DNA from: Flavobacterium lutivivi
GTDB taxonomy: Bacteria; Bacteroidota; Bacteroidia; Flavobacteriales; Flavobacteriaceae
Direction of reading: 5' to 3'
Assembly (NCBI RefSeq): GCF_014642275.1
Contig: NZ_BMIM01000003.1
Location: 62,001 to 126,000, forward strand
Length of the DNA stretch: 64,000 nucleotides
A program made the translations under genes and the position numbers. Positions 58,239 to 64,000 of this stretch are shown piece after piece. How positions within the stretch are numbered: position 1 is the first letter of the stretch; every line of letters begins with the position of its first letter. The notes beneath the pieces were generated by a model. It was not told where the DNA came from. It did not search any database and saw only the letters and a list, made by a program, of their open reading frames with translations.

Positions 58239-61200
58239 ATGTATTTAATTTTTGATACTGAAACTACTGGTTTACCACGCAATTGGGCAGCTCCAATTTC
58301 TGACACAAACAATTGGCCTAGATGTGTGCAAATTGCTTGGCAACTTCATGACGAAATGGGAAATCTTGTGGAACATCAAGATTATCTTATCAATCCAGAT
58401 GGTTTTAATATTCCTTATGATGCTGAACGAATTCATGGTATTTCAACTGAATTAGCACAGCAAAATGGAATTTCTTTGCGCGAAGTTTTAGAAAAATTTA
58501 ATACAGCATTATCAAAAGCAAAATTCATTGTAGGTCAAAATGTAGGTTTTGATGTCAATATTATGGGTTGTGAATTTTATAGAGAAAATATAGAAACACA
58601 ACTTTCTAAAATGCCTATTCTTGATACATGTACCGAAGTTACTGCCGAGATGATAAAACTTCCTGGTGGAAGAGGAGGAAAATATAAATTGCCTACATTA
58701 ACAGAGTTACATGAATATCTTTTTGGAGAAAAATTTGAAGAAGCGCACAATGCAACAGCCGATGTTGAAGCAACCACTCGATGCTTTTTAGAATTAATAA
58801 AAAGAGAAATTTTCACTAAAGAAGAACTTGATGTTCCTGCAAGTTATTTTAAAGAATTTAATGAGCATAATCCAAAAGAAATACAACTCATAGGATTAAA
58901 GCACATCAATTTAAAACAAGCTTCGGAAGAAATTAGAAAACAATTTCAACCAAAAGAGCAAGTAGATATTTCGCATGAAGAAATAAAGCAAAACCAAGAA
59001 AGTCTTGTTGATGTTGATTTTGTTCATTTACATAATCACACTCAATTTTCGGTACTTCAGTCAACTATATCGGTAAAAGATTTAGTAAATGCAGCTATAA
59101 AAAATAAAATGCCAGCTGTTGCCATGACAGATATTGGGAATATGATGGGCGCATTTCATTTTGTTAGAGATATTCTTAACCATAATAAGTCTTCTGAAGA
59201 AAAAATAAAACCCATTGTTGGTTGCGAATTTTATGTTTGTGATAATCACAAAGACAAAACTAGAAAAGATAATGGATATCAAATTGTGATGCTTGCCAAA
59301 AATAAAAATGGCTATCACAATCTAGCAAAAATGGCTTCAATTGCTTATACTGATGGATTTTATTATGTGCCAAGAATTGATAAAGAAATTGTAAAAAAAT
59401 ATAAAGGAGATGTCATTGTTTTAACAGGAAGTCTTTATGGCGAAGTGCCAAGTAAATTGTTAAACATTGGTTTAAGCCAAGCTGAAGAAGCATTATTGTG
59501 GTGGAAAGAAGAGTTTGGAGATGATTTGTATATTGAATTAATGCGTCATAATCAAGAAGATGAAAACCGAGTAAATGGTTCATTAATTGATTTATCCAGA
59601 AAATATAATGTAAAAACAGTCGCTACAAACAATGTTTTTTATATAGATAAAGAAGATGCAAACGCACATGATATTTTATTGTGTGTGCGCGATGGTGAAA
59701 AACAAGCAACACCAATTGGTCGTGGTAGAGGTTATCGATATGGTTTGCCAAATCAGGAATATTATTTCAAATCTTCTAGCGAAATGAAGCAATTGTTTCA
59801 AGATTTTCCTGAAGCTATTACCAATTGCAAAGAAATAGTTGATAAAATTGAAATTTTTGACCTTTCGAGAGATGTTTTGTTACCAAAATTTGATATTCCA
59901 GAAGAGTTTTTGGTAGAAGAAGATAAATTAGATGGTGGAAAAAGAGGTGAGAATGCATACTTGAGACATTTGACTTATGAAGGTGCAAAAATTCGTTATA
60001 AAGAAATCACTCCAGAAATAGAAGAACGACTTGAATTTGAGTTAAAAACTATTGAAAACACAGGTTATCCTGGTTACTTTTTAATTGTACAAGATTTTAT
60101 TGCTGCAGCAAGAAAAATGGGAGTTTCCGTTGGTCCAGGTCGTGGTTCTGCAGCTGGTTCAGTTGTGGCATATTGTCTTTGGATAACCAATATTGATCCG
60201 CTAGAATATGATTTACTTTTTGAGCGTTTTCTAAATCCTGATCGTGTTTCGATGCCCGATATTGATATCGATTTTGATGACGAAGGCAGAAGTAAAGTTA
60301 TGGATTATGTTATCGATAAATATGGTGCCAATCAGGTTGCGCAAATCATTACCTATGGAACAATGGCAGCAAAATCGTCTATTCGTGACACAGCACGTGT
60401 ATTGGATTTGCCACTTTTTGAAGCAGATAAAATTGCCAAACTTATACCCAATTTAAAGCTGGATAAAATTTTCTCTATGGATGAAAAGCAACTTAAAGAT
60501 GCTTTGCGTTCAGAGGATTATGAAAAAGTAAAAGAACTTATTGAACTTGCAAATGCAGATGATTTAAGTAGCGAAACCATTCAACAAGCAAAAGTTCTTG
60601 AAGGAAATTTAAGAAATACAGGTATTCACGCTTGTGGTGTTATTATTACTCCAGATGATATTACCAATTTTGTTCCAGTTGCAACAGCAAAAGACAGTGA
60701 TTTATATGTTACTCAATTCGATAACTCGGTAGTAGAAAGTGCTGGTTTGCTTAAGATGGACTTTTTGGGATTGAAAACTTTAACGTTAATAAAAGATACT
60801 TGCAAGCTTGTAAAATATAGAACTGGCATCGAACTCAATCCTGATGAATTTCCTATTGATGATGTGAAAACTTATGAGTTATTTCAGCGAGGCGAAACTG
60901 TAGGTATATTTCAGTATGAAAGTGTTGGGATGCAAAAATACCTTCGCGATTTAAAACCAACTGTTTTTGGTGATTTAATTGCGATGAATGCCTTGTATCG
61001 TCCTGGACCATTGGAGTACATTCCATCATTTGTTAGAAGAAAAAACGGAGAAGAACCTATTGTTTATGACCTTGAAGCTTGTGAAGAGTTACTAAAAGAA
61101 ACTTACGGAATTACAGTATATCAAGAGCAGGTAATGTTGCTTTCACAAAAACTGGCGAATTTCTCTAAAGGTGATGCCGATGTGTTGCGTAAAGCAATGG

Positions 61201-62690
61201 GTAAAAAAGACAGAGCAACACTCGATAAAATGAAATCTAAATTTATCGATCAAGCTGTCGCTAATGGTCATGACGGAGAAAAATTAGATAAAATTTGGAA
61301 AGATTGGGAAGCGTTTGCTAGTTATGCTTTTAATAAATCACACTCAACCTGTTATGCTTGGATTGGTTATCAAACAGCATATCTAAAAGCACATTATCCA
61401 GCAGAATACATGGCTGCAGTGCTTTCTAATAACATGAACGATATCAAGCAAGTTTCATTTTTTATGGAAGAATGTAAACGAATGGGATTGAAAGTTCTTG
61501 GTCCAGATGTAAATGAAAGTTACTATAAATTTACCGTAAACGAAAACTATGCTGTTCGTTTTGGAATGGGTGCAATAAAAGGTGTTGGTGCACCAGCAGT
61601 TGAAACTATTGTAGAAAAAAGAAAAGAAAGCAAATACAAATCTATTTTTGACTTAGCAAAACGCATTGACCTTCGTGCTGCCAATAAAAAAGCATTCGAA
61701 AGTTTAGCATTAGCTGGTGGTTTTGACTGTTTTACTGATACGCATCGTGCACAATATTTTCATATAGAAGGAGAAGGAATAACTTTTTTGGAAAAAGCCA
61801 TGCGTTTTGGTTCCAAATTTCAAGAAAATGAAAATTCTTCTCAAGTAAGTTTGTTTGGTGAAACCAGCGATGTTCAAATTGCTGAACCTGTTGTGCCACC
61901 ATGTGAAGAATGGAGCACTATGGAAAAATTGGCTAGAGAAAAAGAAGTAGTGGGAATTTATATTTCGGGTCATCCGCTGGATGATTATAAATTTGAAGTA
62001 AAATATTTTTGTAACGCCAAATTAGAAAACTTGAAAAACTTAACCCCTTATATTGGTAAAAACTTAACCTTTGGCGGGATTGTTACAAATGTTCAATTCA
62101 AAACAGGAAAAAATGGAAAGGATTGGGCAATGTTTACATTAGAAGGTTATGATGAAAGTCATGAGTTTAGAATTTTTGATGAAGAATACCTCAAGTTCAG
62201 ACATTTTTTGGTAAACAATCAATTTGTATTTTTCAAAGTATTTGTTCGCGATGGATGGGTTAACAAAGAAACAGGAAAAAAATCCGATCCAAGAATTCAG
62301 TTTCAAGAAGTTAAATTACTGGCGGATGTTTTGCCATCATTTGCAAAGAAATTGATTATTCAGTTCAAGATTAATGAACTACATGAGGAAATGATTAGCA
62401 AAATGCGAGATATTTTTAGAGCAAATGAAGGTCCACATAGTTTGTCTTTTGAAATCATGGAAACTGAAATCGCAAAAACTTCCAATAGTATTCTTGCTCC
62501 AAAAACTTCTTCAGAATTGAGTGAAGAGGAAGATACCTTAGAAGATAATGAAATAGAAATTGAAGAACAGCCTGAACAAATAAAAGTGGTAAATTTTCTT
62601 AATATGCCTAGCAGAAGAGTAAAAGTTTCAATTTCTAAAAACTTACTCGAAGAATTAGAGAAGATGCAGATTAATTTTAAACTAAATTAA
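58239..62690 (+). CDS. dnaE: DNA polymerase III alpha subunit with fused DnaQ-type exonuclease
   Basis: This 1483-aa protein joins an N-terminal 3'-5' exonuclease (about residues 1-185; FDTETTGLPRN with Asp-Glu acid pair, and HNATADVEATTRCF with the catalytic His and Asp) to a DnaE polymerase. The PHP domain begins with VHLHNHTQFSVL (about 261-272). The polymerase carboxylates are in MPDIDIDFDDEGR (about 671-683) and LLKMDFLGLKTL (about 835-846); RPGPLEYIPSFVRRK is the fingers region. An OB fold is near 1280 (LTFGGIVTNVQFK). Such fusions give proofreading in cis. From memory, this exonuclease fusion is usual in Bacteroidetes. Confidence 0.96.
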   Translation: MYLIFDTETTGLPRNWAAPISDTNNWPRCVQIAWQLHDEMGNLVEHQDYLINPDGFNIPYDAERIHGISTELAQQNGISLREVLEKFNTALSKAKFIVGQNVGFDVNIMGCEFYRENIETQLSKMPILDTCTEVTAEMIKLPGGRGGKYKLPTLTELHEYLFGEKFEEAHNATADVEATTRCFLELIKREIFTKEELDVPASYFKEFNEHNPKEIQLIGLKHINLKQASEEIRKQFQPKEQVDISHEEIKQNQESLVDVDFVHLHNHTQFSVLQSTISVKDLVNAAIKNKMPAVAMTDIGNMMGAFHFVRDILNHNKSSEEKIKPIVGCEFYVCDNHKDKTRKDNGYQIVMLAKNKNGYHNLAKMASIAYTDGFYYVPRIDKEIVKKYKGDVIVLTGSLYGEVPSKLLNIGLSQAEEALLWWKEEFGDDLYIELMRHNQEDENRVNGSLIDLSRKYNVKTVATNNVFYIDKEDANAHDILLCVRDGEKQATPIGRGRGYRYGLPNQEYYFKSSSEMKQLFQDFPEAITNCKEIVDKIEIFDLSRDVLLPKFDIPEEFLVEEDKLDGGKRGENAYLRHLTYEGAKIRYKEITPEIEERLEFELKTIENTGYPGYFLIVQDFIAAARKMGVSVGPGRGSAAGSVVAYCLWITNIDPLEYDLLFERFLNPDRVSMPDIDIDFDDEGRSKVMDYVIDKYGANQVAQIITYGTMAAKSSIRDTARVLDLPLFEADKIAKLIPNLKLDKIFSMDEKQLKDALRSEDYEKVKELIELANADDLSSETIQQAKVLEGNLRNTGIHACGVIITPDDITNFVPVATAKDSDLYVTQFDNSVVESAGLLKMDFLGLKTLTLIKDTCKLVKYRTGIELNPDEFPIDDVKTYELFQRGETVGIFQYESVGMQKYLRDLKPTVFGDLIAMNALYRPGPLEYIPSFVRRKNGEEPIVYDLEACEELLKETYGITVYQEQVMLLSQKLANFSKGDADVLRKAMGKKDRATLDKMKSKFIDQAVANGHDGEKLDKIWKDWEAFASYAFNKSHSTCYAWIGYQTAYLKAHYPAEYMAAVLSNNMNDIKQVSFFMEECKRMGLKVLGPDVNESYYKFTVNENYAVRFGMGAIKGVGAPAVETIVEKRKESKYKSIFDLAKRIDLRAANKKAFESLALAGGFDCFTDTHRAQYFHIEGEGITFLEKAMRFGSKFQENENSSQVSLFGETSDVQIAEPVVPPCEEWSTMEKLAREKEVVGIYISGHPLDDYKFEVKYFCNAKLENLKNLTPYIGKNLTFGGIVTNVQFKTGKNGKDWAMFTLEGYDESHEFRIFDEEYLKFRHFLVNNQFVFFKVFVRDGWVNKETGKKSDPRIQFQEVKLLADVLPSFAKKLIIQFKINELHEEMISKMRDIFRANEGPHSLSFEIMETEIAKTSNSILAPKTSSELSEEEDTLEDNEIEIEEQPEQIKVVNFLNMPSRRVKVSISKNLLEELEKMQINFKLN

Positions 62691-62953
62691 CTATCCTTTT
62701 TGTTTATTGCCAGTAAATATAAAGTATAAATAAAAATGTTTAACCCATATTAATACTTTCAATATATTGACAAAATTCTTTAAGAAAATTTCGTTCTAGC
62801 CAATTATAAATAGATTTATCCTACTATTGATACAGCATTCGTCTATTTAAAATGTCGTTGGTATATTATTTAAAAGTGAAAACTGCGAAAAAATTAAGTT
62901 TGTTTTAACAAATGATTTTCAGCTAGTTGAAAAGAGCTTTTTTAAATAATATT
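62691..62953. other. Intergenic region after dnaE
   Basis: These 263 bases hold no ORF, strong terminator or RNA gene that I can see. A TAAGTTTG at 62895-62902 fits a -7 promoter box 51 bases before the following gene. Confidence 0.6.
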
Positions 62954-64000
62954 ATGAAAAATATAATTATTGTTTTTTTCTTTTTATTACTATTTTCTGG
63001 TAGTGTAAAGGCACAGGAATTAGAAACAATAGGCACTCAAAAACCTTTTGAAATTAGTGGTGCATTTACAATTTTTAACTCCTATTACCATGTAGATGGT
63101 ATTGACCCAAGAAGAAAAGATTATACTTGGTATTTCACTGGAACTCCTTTAATAAAAATATATGGTGTAGAAATACCACTTTCTTTTACTGTTAGTGAAC
63201 AAGAAAGATCCTTTAGACAACCATTTAATCAATTTTGTATCAGTCCATCCTATAAATGGGTTAAAGCACATTTAGGATATACAAATCTAACATGGTCACC
63301 TTTCACTTGGTCAGGTCAAACAGCAATGGGTGTTGCGGTTGAATTAAATCCAGGAAAATTTAGACTTGGCATGTTGTATGGAAGGTTAAATAGAGCAGTT
63401 GAAGAAAATTTAATTTCGCCAGAAGTCCAAACACCAGCATATAAAAGAATGGGTTATGCAGCAAGAATAGGATATGGAACAGAAAGCAGTCATGTAGATT
63501 TTATTGTACTAAAGGCTAAAGATGATGAAACTTCATTGAAGTCAATTCCACAAAATACCGATGTTCTTCCAGGAGAAAATTTAGTAGCAGGATTATCGTC
63601 TAGAATGAAGTTTACTCAACATTTGTTTTGGGATGCAGATGTAGCCACAAGTATTTATACTAGAGACCTGAGAGCACTGCCTCTTTCTGATGATAGTAAT
63701 TCTATTGTAAATAGCTTCAGATCATTTCTCACAGTAAATACTTCATCTTCTATGTACAATTCCTACCAAACAGAGTTGCGATATGAAGCCAAAACCTATA
63801 AAATAAAAGCTAAATATAGAAGAGTTGAACCAGATTTCCAGAGTATGGGAGCGTATTATTTTCAAACAGATGTTGAAAATATTACCATTGAACCATCTCT
63901 ATATCTAATGAAAAATAAGTTCAAATTGCTTGCTAGTTTTGGTCATCAGAGAGATAATTTACTGAACAAAAAATCATTCACAACCAAAAGAATTATTGGT
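62954..64000 (+). CDS. Outer-membrane beta-barrel-like protein (partial)
   Basis: The ATG at 62954 opens a frame with no stop to the window end (349 codons). It starts with a signal peptide (MKNIIIVFFFLLLFSGSVKAQ). The body has aromatic-rich alternating strands (IFNSYYHVDGIDPRRKDYTW, GAYYFQTDVENITIEPSLYL and similar) typical of outer-membrane barrels, and no catalytic motif. It may be a porin-like or T9SS-linked surface protein. The C-terminal part lies outside the window, so the family cannot be settled. Confidence 0.75.
   Translation, partial: MKNIIIVFFFLLLFSGSVKAQELETIGTQKPFEISGAFTIFNSYYHVDGIDPRRKDYTWYFTGTPLIKIYGVEIPLSFTVSEQERSFRQPFNQFCISPSYKWVKAHLGYTNLTWSPFTWSGQTAMGVAVELNPGKFRLGMLYGRLNRAVEENLISPEVQTPAYKRMGYAARIGYGTESSHVDFIVLKAKDDETSLKSIPQNTDVLPGENLVAGLSSRMKFTQHLFWDADVATSIYTRDLRALPLSDDSNSIVNSFRSFLTVNTSSSMYNSYQTELRYEAKTYKIKAKYRRVEPDFQSMGAYYFQTDVENITIEPSLYLMKNKFKLLASFGHQRDNLLNKKSFTTKRIIG

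Overview
The window is AT-rich chromosomal DNA from a member of the Flavobacteriia, most likely a Flavobacterium. This rests on type IX secretion (T9SS) C-terminal sorting domains, SusC-style TonB receptor architecture, lipoproteins with acidic residues after the lipidated Cys, promoters of the TAnnTTTG type, an exonuclease domain fused to DnaE, a long S16 protein, and many Bacteroidetes-only families (DUF3098, DUF4271, DUF4296, DUF2490, DUF4956). I see no rRNA, tRNA, CRISPR array, prophage or classical insertion sequence. Coding density is high and no gene-free stretch exceeds about 265 bases.

Layout. 0-5 kb: frr-pyrH, and an ftsX-DUF3098-uppP-truB group for division and the cell envelope. 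5-12.5 kb: leuS, a YugP-type zinc peptidase, an Lrp regulator whose 5' end has been duplicated around a hairpin element, a saccharopine-dehydrogenase-type enzyme and small envelope genes. 12.5-21 kb: pckA, hemD, a glycosyltransferase-pyrC-DUF4296 group, an epimerase and tyrS with a coupled 20-codon leader ORF. 21-31 kb: surface and secretion genes (a LuxE-like enzyme, two T9SS cargo genes of which one is only signal peptide plus sorting domain, a beta-helix lipoprotein, a TonB receptor), divergent from a PhoB/PhoR-like pair. 31-34 kb: a glycosyltransferase, trmB, a LysE exporter and an alkyltransferase-like protein without the catalytic Cys. 34.3-35.8 kb: a Fic gene flanked by identical 43-bp palindromic direct repeats. 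35.8-45.6 kb: an NtrB/NtrC-like pair divergent from a six-gene MacAB-TolC-like export operon, with an inverted-repeat enhancer candidate and a near-consensus sigma-54 promoter between them. 45.6-48.7 kb: Fe-S and electron-transfer genes (Mrp, NifU, ferredoxin-NADP reductase, ferredoxin). 48.7-53 kb: a LytS/LytTR pair divergent from a lipoprotein-VTC-DUF4956-DUF2490 operon. 53-64 kb: DUF3050, an acyl-CoA dehydrogenase, rpsP-rimM-tRNA methyltransferase, a mosaic lipoprotein, dnaE, and the start of an outer-membrane protein cut by the window end.

The signals most worth following are the palindrome-flanked Fic module, the regulatory region of the export operon, the hairpin insertion that duplicated the start of the Lrp gene, the cargo-less T9SS protein, and the VTC/DUF4956 operon facing a LytTR system. 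Several short intergenic repeat families (imperfect inverted repeats and 13-14 bp tandem repeats) are scattered through the window.
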